From the NCBI GenBank assembly GCA_001584585.1, contig LSYV01000002.1, positions 6,305,417 to 6,369,416 on the forward strand: a stretch of DNA of 64,000 bases, read 5' to 3'. Numbering within the stretch: position 1 is the stretch's first letter; every line of letters begins with the position of its first letter. The DNA comes from Gonium pectorale (Eukaryota > Chlorophyta > Chlorophyceae > Chlamydomonadales > Volvocaceae). The position numbers and the translations under genes are program-made. The notes under the pieces were generated by a model. The model searched no databases, was not told where the DNA came from, and saw nothing but the letters and a program-made list of their open reading frames with translations. Of the stretch, positions 45,503-56,515 are shown in pieces.

Positions 45503-45924
45503 CCTCCGCCTCCGCCTCCTATCTCAGCTCTGTCGGGTCCTGAGCTCCTGAAAAACTTTCAAGCTGAGGCGTCAGCGGTGACACGCTAATCGATTTCTGA
45601 ATGCACCCAGACGGTAGCCTGCTCGTTCGTGCAACGCAAGCTCCTTAATTCTATGCCTGGGCATTGTTAAGTGCGACCGCAGTTATGATAAATGTTGGAA
45701 GTAGAAAAGTTTTGGAACCTGGTTTCGGAGTGAAGTGATGTCCGGGCTCTCGAGATTTTCATAGTGCTTATCAGATTTCCTGCCTAGAGGTCTCTATCTT
45801 CAACGCTGCCGGTCATTTACCAACTTTTTCTACACTGTACCCTTAGTCCTCCCTTCTGCTGATAGACGTTGCTCGTCGTCCGTTATCGAATGGTCTACGA
45901 TTTCTCGGACATGGTCTAGGACCA
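45503..45924. promoter_or_regulatory. Divergent promoter region between the coiled-coil gene and RRN3
   Basis: Start codons at 45502 (-) and 45925 (+) leave 422 bases, less than typical for two separate promoters. The sequence is AT-richer than its surroundings. Individual elements could not be identified. Confidence 0.55.
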
Positions 45925-48900
45925 ATGCCAGGCAACCCCGAACTCAACGCGTTCGTCGCCAGCGCACTGCTAAAGCGGGACAAGACCTACGAGGAGTAAG
46001 CATCAACATTCGCTCATGCGGAGCGGGTCTTTTGGCACACGTGCTTCCTGCGCGGGCTGCATCGGCGCCGCCTTGAGGGGCCAGCCCCAATCTCGAGCGT
46101 TGCCCTGATGCAGGCTCAAATCCCTGCTGCGGGAGTGCCGTAAACGGGTAGAAAATGAGCCAGAAAATGAGGAGGCAGTGTTGCAGCTGAGCACGCTCAT
46201 CTGCGCTGTGACCGCCAACGTATCGGCCATCCGGGAGCGGAAGCATGAGGCGATCGTGTCGGATATCCTGGGGATTAAGCTATGGAGCACAGCCCCGGTA
46301 GGATCGCGATTCGCGCTGCAAGGGGACTTATTGCAGTGTGCAGGACCGTACAAGGTACCGGTGTTGTTGAATCGGTGCGCCGCCGGCCTCCACTGCTGGC
46401 TGCCTCAGACAATCAGAATGTTAACAATCCGTGTATCTGAATCGCGCACACGAGTTGGGAGACGATGTGCGAGGTGCCTGATTGCGCCTGTTTCTTTGCT
46501 TTCTGAGACCTCAAGGAAGTCATAGCTCATTACCCCTCGTCCCCGTGCAGGTGGTGCTGTCCGCTGTGCTGGAGTTCACGCGGAACCTGGTGGTGGCAAA
46601 TTCAGCCTTCACGCACACGTGCCTACAGCTCATTGTATACAGCTTCACGCCACCGCCGGCGCCGCCCAACCCCACGGACCCATCCCAAGACCCGCACGGC
46701 CCGTGGCGGCCCTCAGATCAGGCCTTAGGAGTCCACGAGGCCCTGCATTCCGTCCTCAGCCGTGTCATGGGCCTGGTGCCAACTGCGCCAACCAACATGC
46801 TGCCCCTGATCGTCGCCCAGATGCCGCACAAGCTGCGGGATCGCAACACGCAGTGCCTCTACCTGTCGGCGTTGTTCCGCATGGCAGAGGACCGGGCTGG
46901 CGCGCCGATCAGGGAGGCGCTGCTCACGGCTGTGGTGGAGCACTTGCTCTCGCTGGACATTGAAATTCGGTGGGAGGACATCGTCGACGTGCCGACAGGT
47001 TAGTTCCATACTGCGTACGATGTTGTGCATGCCGTCCCTGGAATGAAATGCACTCCCCTCTTGCGCAAACCACGAAGCTACTCAAAGTTCAGGACGTCAC
47101 TGGACGTGAATGAGGCCAGCAGATTTGATAATGATGACGCTCGGAATCCGTCCAGCGTAGGCATGTCTTTAAGAATGTCCCTTCTAGCTGCTGCTACCTG
47201 TCTTCATGTGTCCCCAACTGTGCCGTAACTTTGCCGGCGCGTATGCGACACCCCAAGCTGACGAATTCCGTGATCTCAGGGCTCCTCGCTCTAGCTCCAA
47301 AGGTTCAGTGCAGGCTCGGTATCTAGCCGTAGCGTTAACCGAAGAGATCCTGTTGGAGGTAAAGAACGAGGCAAACGACGCAGATGCGCTGGATCAAGTA
47401 CGTTGACCTGCCGACAATGAGCAAGCTGCTCATGGAACCTCCATGCAGCCGTCCGCCCATATGGCTGCAATGAAGGCACTGTGTGCTACGCAGCGATGTT
47501 CGACCGCGTAGAGGCGATGCGATACGGCCTAGGGTTGAAGCATGGGCTAATGTTCCCGCTCGCCCAGCCCAACTGCCGCTTATCCGCTGGGGTGCACATG
47601 AACAGCAAAGAGATGAGGTCGCAGCTGTGACATGATGCAAAGAAGTAATGGTGCATCAAGGTGCACGCGATGTTTCAGCTCGCTCCAGAGCATTGGGTAA
47701 CGGAGGAACGCGCTCTGGTTGCTGTCGGATTGCCGCCTGATGAGGAAGGCGGGCACTTTGCAACTCGATGTGCGCTCGACCTTGATGTAACACGACAGCA
47801 AGGGCATTGTTGCATGGATGGCAACATCGGCTGGACCTGTGATGTGACGCATAGACGTAGGTTCAGTCTATGTACGAAAACCTAGCAGGGTCGTGCAACA
47901 TGCGGAACTTAGGGCCAGTCGGCGTGAATGCCGCATCCACGTTGGCCAACTCGATACGTCGCTTGAGTATTGGGTCATGGAGCAGTCATTCGAGTTGGTG
48001 CTTGACGCGTACGGGTACAAGTACGTGGAGGTGTGGAGCGGAACACGGATGTATCTCCCGCGTTTCCTTAAACAGCCAACAAGATGTTAACCGCGTACGA
48101 CATCTTGTTGACCGCAAGCAACGATATCCCTCGTGGTTCGGAGGGGACTGCCGCACGGTAGGCACATGTAACCTCAAGTGCTGTTGCCAGAGCCCATTTT
48201 TTTGGACGCGTGGCCATCGACTTGCCCCAGCGTCTGAACTTGCGTATTACACCGCATCGAGGATGCCCCTGCCCGCTGCCGCTTAATTGCGCCCATCCGT
48301 CATCCAAAATCTCCCTTCAACCCCCTTCAGGCGAGGAGGAGGAGGCCGAGGACCCCGTGAACGAGGACATCTTTGAGCTGGAGGGCATGCTGGCCAGCGA
48401 GTTGGACATCAACGCCAACCCGGACGAGGTGGCGCGGCGGCACGCCATGATGGCGCTGCGCCAGGGCGGTGCGGGAGACGGTCGCGGCGGCTGGGAGGGG
48501 GCGGTCGGCACCTTGCACGCCGGCGGCGGTGACGGCGGCCAGGCACAGGCCTCCATACGGCCGCCAGTGGACGAGATGGCGAACAAGATGGACAGCATGA
48601 TGGAGCTGGCCTTTGAGCATCTCAACCGGCGTCTCGCGGCAGGTGAGCACGTTTGCTGTGGGCAGGGAAAGCGAGGCTGTTTGTGATGTGTGGAAGGGAT
48701 TACATCCAAGCCTGTGGGTCTCGTCGTTGTCCTCGGGGATGAGGGTCTGCGGGTTCCTACTGCCCGACGCTTGCGCCCCATCGTCACTTTCCATTCGTCC
48801 TACGCCGGCAATACATTGTGCTCACGCCTTGTGGTGTGCCTCTCGCCCCAGGTGACTTGCGGCAGCTCTGGGATACGCTACTGTCGGCGTTCGAGCGCAC

Positions 48901-50536
48901 GATCCTTAATACACATCGCTCCAAGTTCACACAGTTCCTGCTCTACTTCGCCTGTGTGAAGAACCCCAGCCACTGCTCTGCCAGCCTGGTGCGCCTCCTG
49001 CTGATGCGGCTACGGGATACGCGGCAGCCGCCGATCACACGGGCAGCCTGCGCCGCATACCTGGCGTCCTTCCTGGCGCGAGCGGCCTTCCTGCCCGAGT
49101 CGCTGGTTGTGAGGACGCTGCAGGACTTGGCCAACTTCTGCGTCAGCTATTGTAAGAGCGCCGCGCCGAGCAGCGCCGCGCCAGGCAGTTCGTCCTTCCG
49201 CGGGCAGGCCGCCGCGGGCCTGTCGGACACCAGGCCCTTCGCCGGCCTCACCAGTGAGGACAACAGCTCCCAGACACAGCGGCACCAGGTGCTGTATGCC
49301 GCGGTGCAGGCTGTGCTATATGTCCTCTGCTACCACATGCAGCCACTTGTGGGCCCGGCCAACCATATGCAGCGTGGTGCAGCGGGGGCTGCTGGCGGGG
49401 GGTCTCCGCCGGCACCCAGCACTGGCGCTAGCGCGGCGCCAGCCCCGGGCGATGCTGGCAGTGATCGGCGGGCCCGCGCGGAGACGGTGCTGGAGCTCGT
49501 GCGGGGGCCAGTGTGGGAGGTTCTCAACCACCCGCTGCAGCCGCTCGGGGTATGCCTGCCGTCGGTGGCCGCCGAGTTTGTGCACCAGGCAGCGTCGTTG
49601 GGCGTGGTGGACTGCCGGCCGCTACTAGCGCAGCTGGAGCCGTCAACGCGCTCCCAGCGGCCGCTGGAAATGTTCTTCCCCTTCGACCCCTACCTCCTCC
49701 GCCGCTCCAGCCGGTACCTGCAGCTCAAGTCGAGCTACGTGCGCTGGCGCCACGGGCATCCGCAGTCCGCGGCAGGGGCCTCGGGCGCGGATGGCGGCGA
49801 CGAAGCTGGCGAGGACGGGGCGGACCACGCGGACAGCGAAGGTGAGGACTGGTCTGCAGCTTACGCAGGACTCTTGCGAATGTTACGTGGGTTGCACGCA
49901 CCCATCAGGTTGGGGTCCTTGTAACGCAACGTAGTTGCTGTGCCAGGGCGGCGCTCAATGCCTAGTCACCAGCCTGTTATTGCTGTTGCTGCAAAACCGG
50001 CTGTTGAACTGCATGGTCCTTCTGGAGATTGGCAGTAGCTAAGCAGAGCACCTTGCGCGCGCTGTGCAGACGGCGACCAGGAGCTTAGCGGCGAGAGCAG
50101 CAGCGAGCAGGACCAGGAGGAGGACGCCGACAGCGACGACGACGAGCTGGCGGGCCGCTCCATGCCCTCGGACGCCGTCCTGTTTGACCCCACACACAGG
50201 ATGCACGCCGGCCGCGCGCCGGCGGCCAAGCACCCTCACTCGGCAGCTCGTGCAGTGGCTGGCGTAGGGGGTGGCCGGCATGGACACCACAGCTCCCATG
50301 GGCGGGGCCGCGGCGGCCCCTTGATGGGCACGTCGTACATGTCTTACGCATCTGCAGAAACCGCAAGCCACGGCGACGGAGCAATGTCACCGTACGGGAT
50401 GTCTCCCCACGACGTGGGTGATATGCTCGTGCACAATCCGCTGGGTGCCTCCCCGGGCACGGCGCCGATGTCTCTAGGCACGCCAGAAGTGCAGCAGTAT
50501 ATGTCACAGGTCCCGATGCGCATTGGCCGGCATTAA
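45925..50536 (+). CDS. RRN3: RRN3 / TIF-IA, RNA polymerase I initiation factor
   Basis: RRN3 binds RNA polymerase I and core factor to start pre-rRNA transcription and is a growth-control point. Six exons in phase: 45925-45995, 46114-46297, 46551-46998, 48331-48642, 48852-49841, 50070-50536, about 823 residues. HEAT-like helices include LKSLLRECRKRVENEPENEE, VVLSAVLEFTRNLVVANSAF and NMLPLIVAQMPHKLRDRNTQ. The acidic loop EEEEAEDPVNEDIFELEGML is in the expected place. Then come THRSKFTQFLLYFACVKNPS, CAAYLASFLARAAFLPESLV, AAVQAVLYVLCYH, HPLQPLGVCLPSVAAEFVHQ and the diagnostic PLEMFFPFDPYLLRRSSRYL. The tail has an acidic SDDDEL stretch and a disordered Ser/Pro/Met end like that of animal RRN3. 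Longer than human (about 650) through Ala/Gly inserts near 48490 and 49380. Intron 46999-48330 is unusually long for this window. Confidence 0.93.
46999..48330 (+). other. 1.3-kb intron of RRN3
   Basis: The donor is AG/gttagt and the acceptor cttcag/GC; the reading phase is kept. Neither strand carries a recognised gene. A short + frame at 47893-48090 (FELVLDAYGYKYVEVWSG) is protein-like but isolated. Confidence 0.5.
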
Positions 50537-52289
50537 GTCGAGGTGGGGGGGGGCAGTGAGAAGCTAGGCATCGTCTTTTGTTTTAATGCAACGCTATCAC
50601 GGGAAGCGCAGACATGCAGCTGGAGGCAGGCAGCGGGACCTTTCGCCCTACAAGGTCATAGGCGCCAATACATTGTACATGCTACTCTTCGAAGAAGGTG
50701 GCTTCAATCCGAGCTTGTGTCAGAGACTTGGTGCGGGCGTGACGATAGTCAACCGGATGAATTCACCTCAATAATCCCTTGAGAGGCTTTGCAATAAACG
50801 TGCTCGCGGCGGGGAACCGTGAAAAGCGGGTGCCCACTTACAATGGAAGTGAAGGTTCTAGCAAGGTTGGCGAGATGGCTGTGCTCCGGGCTGCCATGAC
50901 GCCAGGACGTCGCTCACTTGGATCTCGGAAAGCAGGGGAAGCGACATGTGTGTAGTATGGCGTCGCCGAGCTGAGGCAAGCGGCTAGCGTCTCATTGGTC
51001 CATTATGGGTAGGAGACCGCTTACTGGGTTTTCCTCGTCGGCAGCGTTGTCCACCCTCACACGGCATGCGGCCTTTACCTCGCGTGAACTGATTGACTCC
51101 AATGGGCCCGGACAAACTGCAGACGGTTGTCGGTGCGGCATCGGTGGGCTAAAGGAGGCGGGAGGAGGTAAACGAGCTGCAAACGCTGACATGGGGTCGG
51201 TTCATTAGTGGCCGCTTTGAGCTGGCATGGCACGGCATGGCAGATACAAGGTCGTTTCGGCGACCCCGGCAATGACCAGTCAGCAGCAGTCGAACCCCTG
51301 TCCGGATGCCTGGCGGGTACTTTGCTGGGTGTGGGAGCCCGTCGGCCCTGGATGACAACCACGGGGGCGGCAACACACAGCACACCCCTCTCCTGTTACA
51401 GTCTCGTAAGCGGACTACAAAGCCGCAAGCCGCTGCGGGCTCCTCCTGCTCCGCCGCCAAGTTGCTCGGCCTCAATCAGACAGACAGACTTCGTTACCGC
51501 ATCCCCGACGCTGGGGGACCCGGCCTGCCACAGGGGAATTACTGCGAAAGTACGGACAGCAAGGCAGGTGGCCAAGTGCTTAACCCACTCAGGGGGCCGT
51601 GTACAATAGAGGCCCGCCACCCAACAAGTTCAACAAAAAAGAGAACCAGAAACCAGAACCATGTCTGTGGAGACACTAACCCGCGCCATCCCGGAGCCGG
51701 GCCCAATCACAAGCGGCAAAAAGCACATACCGGTCGACAGGCCCAAACACAGGTATCAAGCGAGTAGGCAAACAAGAAAACCAAGGAAAAACGACGAAGA
51801 CCAATGCGTCACTCCGCGCAGTGCAGGCGTCCAGCCACGACCTGCAGGAAGGGGTGCCCATCACACAAACCATCCCAGCCCTTCCGCGGTAAACTGAGGT
51901 CATCGAAGTCTCGCAGCAGGGACCAAACTTCACCACTACGTGGCAGGTTGAATCCGTTTCGTGGCAGGTTGAACGCACTGTTGGGGAAAGGGGTGACCAA
52001 CGCACACATGGGCATATACTGTGGGGACCCGGGAGGCCAGGCCGCTTTGTAGCTATCCCAACCAGAGTCGGTACGACAGGCTCGTCCAAGTCCAATAACT
52101 ACGGGTGTTAGGGACGAATCCGTAGTTCATTTGCTCTTGGCATGCTGTACTGGGTCTTCAGCTCCAGGCCAACCGCCTATGTGTGGTCTACGCATACATA
52201 GCATGCCGCCCAAGGACCAGCAGGTTGCTACTGCACGGGGATCGGGCCTTTTTTTCAGGGGTGGCCTTATACGCACGGCGCGGCGTGCA
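50537..52289. other. Intergenic, repeat remnants
   Basis: No gene. It holds a family Z copy (51380-51475, minus) and an A/C-rich, G/T-poor tract from about 51600 to 51830 resembling the one at 31.2-31.6 kb. CGTGGCAGGTTGAA is directly repeated near 51940 and 51960. Confidence 0.45.
51380..51475 (-). repeat. Dispersed repeat family Z, copy 6
   Basis: On the minus strand the frame reads AEQEEPAAACGFVVRLRD, the counterpart of AEEAVAACGWVVRCKE at 29.6 kb, followed by the shared GTAACAGGAGAGG tail. Confidence 0.5.
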
Positions 52290-52590
52290 GGGCATGTCGG
52301 GCACCACCGCCAGCAGCCTCGGAGCAGCGTCGGCCTTGCCAAAATCACATGGCCACGGCACCTCGCACTTGCCGCCACCTGCAGGACCCGGCTCAGCATC
52401 TTCGCGGCCGGGCACTGCACCGGCGCACGGCGCCATAGCCCATCGGTGGTCAAGAAAAGAGAAATCTACAGAGAAAGAGGTCAGGCCGGGGGAGCCACTG
52501 GCTCATCTAGTGCAGCCGAGGCCCGCTCCCGAGGAGTAGTGCGGTCCGCGAGCAGCGGCGGCATGGCCAACAGTCCTTGCGGAAGCAATG
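52290..52590 (+). pseudogene. Diverged duplicate of part of the coiled-coil gene's last exon
   Basis: Compared with 36420-36665: shared blocks include AGCAGCCTCGGAGCAGCGTC, CTCAGCATCTTCGCG, GGCACTGCACCGGCGCACGG, GCCCGCTCCCGAGGAGT and AACAGTCCT. It is interrupted at 52451-52480 by a minimal family S piece and is not in a continuous reading frame, so it is non-functional. With the family C copy that follows (52825-53225) it keeps the order seen at 36.4-38.1 kb, suggesting one decayed segmental duplication. Confidence 0.7.
52451..52480 (-). repeat. Minimal family S piece inside the gene duplicate
   Basis: GAGAAATCTACAGAGAAAGA matches only the terminal part of the family. It splits a stretch that is continuous at 36560-36575. 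Confidence 0.4.
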
Positions 52591-52599
52591 GAGGGCGGG

Positions 52600-52702
52600 A
52601 CTCTGCCCACCCTGCCGGAAACGTCGCGCCTTCGTGTGTGCATGGCCGTAGAGGATGGAGAAGGTGCGCTCCCTCTTTTTTTGTCAGATCTCTCTTTTTC
52701 TT
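52600..52702 (+). repeat. SINE-like family S, 5'-truncated copy
   Basis: CCTGCCGGAAACGTCGCGCC, CATGGCCGTAGAGG and a terminal CTCCCTCTTTTT match the 3' part of the longer copies in the same order. Confidence 0.55.
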
Positions 52703-52824
52703 AATCCGAGGATATGTTGCATGGCGCCGGGCGAATCGGCGCAATGTGCCCAAATCCGCATCGCACGGTGGATACGGTGTTCTTCTCCGTGGGGAAAGCA
52801 CGTGGCTCGGTGGGCATGCCTGTG

Positions 52825-53225
52825 TTTGTGCTTCATCCTGTACAGATGCAGCAGAGCGGTGGGCGCTGCGATGTAGAGGATAGGAGTCCTTATGCGTTGC
52901 GCAAGCGCAGCCCATTCGCTCGCATTATCTGACGCCTTGCATTCAGGAATGTGTCATATGCATCATACAATATGTTACGTTTTTCAAATTTTGAAGCAGC
53001 ATCGCCCCGCCCTCGGTCTCTCCGCCACTTGGCCTCAGCCGAAACGGGCCACCAGGTAATACTAGCATGTTTCAAGGTCAACGAGGCTTCGGCCATCCGG
53101 GAGTCACTGCAAGCGGCAGCAGTGCTTACAATTACAGGGGTTTCCGGTTTTGCGACGCGTCTTGGCGGTGGTACAGCTGTACGGCCGCATGTACGGCACG
53201 CTTCAGACATAGCCCCGCAGGGTAA
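52825..53225 (+). repeat. Partial, diverged copy of repeat family C
   Basis: GCAGAGCGGTGGG, GCATCGCCCCGCCCTCGG, GGCCTCAGCC, GCAAGCGGCAGCAGTGCTTA and GACGCGTCTTGG match 37760-38090 in order and orientation, with several small deletions. Confidence 0.7.
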
Positions 53226-55105
53226 TCACAAGTGCATCAGCGGTGCTCAAACCACCCACCCTGGGCGTGAGCCTCAGGGCTGACACAAAACGCGCTCAGC
53301 TGCTCTTCTTGCGCGCCCAGACAACTGAATCGGCGCCAGGCGCGCGCTGCGCCTGGCCGCCTCGCCTTGGGCGCCTGGCGCGCCGGCATGTCGAGCCCGA
53401 TGCGGGGCTCCTGGCGCCCACGTCCGCCTGAGTCATCGGGCGGCCAGAGTGGCTAAGCATTCGCCTGATCCCGCCGCGCCTGGGCCGAGCTGTGGCTTGC
53501 AACGAGGGTGGGTGGGGGGAAATTAGCGAGCAACAGAGCTCCTAGTAGTGAAGGCAGAATGCTGAACTAAAGGAGCGAAGGGAAATATAACACTGTACGA
53601 CAACCGGTGACAACGGCCACCGGTAACCTACAGGCCGTTCAGAACCTATCTAAACGGCTCTACTCGCTACGCTCATGCCGCCATTAAGCTACAATTCTGA
53701 ACTCCAGCCTTGCTGGCTTGTTACTGCGCGCCTTAGACCGAGGCCCCTTAGCGACGGCCTACAACGGTAAGCGAACGGTAGGAGCCGGGACGGAGACGGT
53801 GGGACCCTGACGATGCTGGATGGGATTGGTCCTTTACACTACTGCAGACCCTAGACCGATAGCAGGAGTCTCCCCTTACGGAACAGCGATGCCCAGGCCC
53901 TTGGTCACCACCAGCGTCTTGTTGATGTCCGCCCGCGTGTAGTGCTGGACCATGGCGTCCGATCGCCAGCGGCCGTGCACTCAATTGCGCGTGCCACTTT
54001 CGTCTCAGTAGTCACTATCCCGGCACATTCCGGCACACTTGCTGATCGAAATGCGACCACAACAAGTGTGTGATGCAGGCCCTTTTACAGTGAGTGGCAT
54101 GTTCCTTTCCACTCTCTGCATGCTGTAACGTTCAATTGGGGACGCAAACATAGGTGAAAGCCAAAAGCACTTTTTTTTCACCTACGGGGCACTGGTCTTG
54201 GTTAGGCCGCTCTGACCCGCAGCCTGCAATTCCCGGATTGGATTTGCTAGCGGTTATGATAGCTTTTTATATTGGTTATGGTCACCACGGCCCCTGTCAA
54301 AGGCGCCCAGCAGCAGTGTCTACTGGACAACCCCAAGCACCATCCTAAGCCTCTCACTTCGCTGTAACACCCATCCCTCGCACATTGTCATGGGCACCCG
54401 GAACCCTGGCCTGCTTGGATCGTAGCCACACACTAGACGGTGACGATTGAAACACGGGCCTAGCCGACATTCTTTGCTGCTAACGGTTTGGTGACTTTCA
54501 CCATTCCCGTGTCATCAATCGACCGTAGAGGTACGGTAGCCCAACAATCCCTGGTAATGTGAGCGTGGTCAATTCACGCACGGGCAGAGGTGGCGTTCGA
54601 CATAAGAACGGTCATATGATGTTAAGAGGAGCTAGATTGCAATAGCATGCCCTTCAGGATGCCTTTCTTGCATGCATCATTCCAGCTGGGCACGACGCCA
54701 CACATGATACGCAAACTCAGTCTAGATCTCCAAATCACGAAACCCACCAAGGACCACCGAGACGAACAAACATTACAGCGAGTGGGGCTAGCCATCAACC
54801 TGCTATGCTACCCCTCCGCTACCCCCTCTGCTGACGACAAATAAACCGCGTGCAAGCTGCGCAAGACATCCTATGCTAGCCTTCTTGATCTACGTCCGTG
54901 GGCCCCGAAAGTTTCCTTCTGTCATTACGATGCGCCATACAGTTCATGTCCTCATTTCTCCGCGTGACATACCTTTGATCACTTGGTGCCCGCTACCTAC
55001 CAAATTACCCCACTGTCCAACGAGGGCCAGCATGTATTCCCGCTGTAAGTCAATGCAGAGCTGTGATAGCCCCGCTTTTGCAGGTGTAACAGCACGCCAT
55101 CCCCC
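53226..55105. other. Intergenic; GC-rich fold-back and recombinase scrap only
   Basis: GCGCCAGGCGC near 53336 and its complement GCGCCTGGCGC near 53370 form a GC-rich fold-back. Nothing else coding is seen except the fragment at 53876-53985. The last kilobase is AT-richer and featureless. Confidence 0.45.
53876..53985 (-). pseudogene. Tyrosine recombinase C-terminal fragment
   Basis: The minus-strand frame reads HGRWRSDAMVQHYTRADINK and stops at 53876. The G-x-W-x-S-x-x-M-x-x-H-Y-x-R pattern is the end of tyrosine recombinases, containing the catalytic Tyr and the preceding His/Trp-box. An in-frame stop sits just upstream. It belongs to a different subfamily from the pseudogene at 58.9-60.1 kb. 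Confidence 0.55.
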
Positions 55106-55110
55106 TTACA
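55106..55110 (-). terminator. Predicted poly(A) signal of the OB-fold gene
   Basis: TTACA on the + strand, first minus-strand TGTAA below the stop at 55351; 3' UTR about 0.24 kb. Confidence 0.4.
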
Positions 55111-55350
55111 CCATCCCCGGAGAGAGGAGGAACCCTTACCCGAAAACCACAGGATCCTGCCGCGGCCGCTGGGGCTGCCTGTACTTCCCCGCCCTAGTCA
55201 GGCTCTGGAGCGTCGATACGGCAAATCTAACCCGCTCTACTATCCGGCTCGCTTATGGTGGCCCCAGGCTTTCACCGGCGTGTAACCCGCCACCAAGTTG
55301 AAGTCCTTCTCCGCCTCCCAGGGTAACTCGCTCTCCCACGCCACTGCACG

Positions 55351-56013
55351 CTACGCGCCCACGGTGACGACCTCGAACTCCAGCAACGACACGTTGTTAC
55401 TCGTCTGCGGAAGGGAGGAAAGGCAAGTGCAGGGTGCATTGGTGTCAGTGTGGCGGAGGCGAGCGGCCCCCAGCACGGTGGCAAGTATTGCCCCACCGCG
55501 CAATGAAGCTGCAATTCTAACTCCATGCTACATGCTGTAGTTGAGTTAGTGCACTTACGTTGACGGCTCCCGCCAGATCTCCCCCAGATTCCACTTTGCC
55601 CGGCGCGTCCACGGTTAGCCGCATGGACCCACGGAACATGTCCACTTTAGCGCCGGTAAGCGTTATTGTAGCGCCCTTCTCAGCCACGTCCACTGCAGCG
55701 CAAACAAGCGGGCCATTCAGGAGGGACACCGGTGCGCTGTCCCAAGCGAAACTTACCCTGCTCATTCCGCGCGACAAAGACCACAACGCCGGTGCTATCC
55801 GCGACCAGGCACTCTGCAACCTTGACGGACGGAGCCTTGGGACCACGTTCCCGATTGAGGGTAACTTTCGCTTCCACGACCTGCCCAAGAGCAAGCAAGC
55901 ATAGGTGCGTGGACAAATTCGATAATGTTCTCTGTATCGTGGGATCGATTCACCTTTACAGACAGGGTCAACCCCTTCTGGTCGGGCCGGAGTGACGAGA
56001 CCGTGATCGTCAT
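55351..56013 (-). CDS. OB-fold nucleic-acid-binding protein (SOSS-B/SSB-like, plant type)
   Basis: A small single-domain OB-fold protein related to plant SSB-like proteins and to the SOSS-B subunit that binds single-stranded DNA. Exons 56013-55954, 55880-55757, 55692-55559, 55404-55351 join in phase to 123 residues from an ATG at 56013. Beta strands are easily aligned: SSLRPDQKGLTLSVKVVEAK, then VAECLVADSTGVVVFVARNE (strand with the conserved D-x-T-G), GATITLTGAKVDMFRGSMRL (the N/K-A-K-x-D-M-F-x-G-S-M-R-L motif) and the end NNVSLLEFEVVTV. Length and motif order match the plant family. Role in repair is family knowledge, not shown here. It may share a promoter with the divergent ORF at 56348. 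Confidence 0.85.
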
Positions 56014-56347
56014 TTATCGAAGGTCAACAGGAGAAATTACTGGATCTGGCAGGACTTCAGCTAGCGCAAGAGGCGCCCTACGCGTGCGTACGGCAGGCCG
56101 ATGCGTACGGCAAGGAGTTTTACGGCACTGCTTTCCTTCCCTATAAGGTCCAATGCAAAGTAGCCCTGCAGTGGTCCCTCCTACTCTTAACAGCACCTAA
56201 CGTTCAATCATGCCGGTCAACTTTCGAATTCCCGGTCGCCATATGCAGCCCCAAAACCTGGAGGTTAACCACTCGGACTCGTCTGCGACGGGCTGAAATC
56301 GCCGCTGGAAGTAGAACCTTAGATCTTTTACGAATTCAAACGAGAAC
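56014..56347. promoter_or_regulatory. Putative divergent promoter of the OB-fold gene
   Basis: 334 bases separate the OB-fold ATG from a + strand ATG with a good downstream donor. No element could be named. Confidence 0.35.
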
Positions 56348-56515
56348 ATGCCGACCGTCGACGCCCCATATCTTTCGTTGAGCCAGATTCAGCCTGTCCT
56401 TGAGGAAGACGTCTTCGTTCTGGGTTCACAGGATTACAACAAGCCTCGGCGGGGGCGGACGAGCACTGGCCGGCCCCGCAGCCGGCCCCGCAGCCAGAAC
56501 TGGCACGAGAGAAGA
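56348..56515 (+). CDS. Putative first exon of an uncharacterised gene
   Basis: ATG 56348 opens 56 codons (MPTVDAPYLSLSQIQPVLEE, later Arg/Pro/Ser-rich) ending at a strong donor AAGA/gtaagt. A 12-base unit CGGCCCCGCAGC is repeated twice inside it. The following exons were not identified; the frame beyond the donor stays open to 56983 but looks non-coding. Function unknown. Confidence 0.35.

Noticed and set aside
49254..49845. Overlapping frames within RRN3 exon 5
   Set aside because: The RRN3 frame carries the family motifs; the others are shadows.
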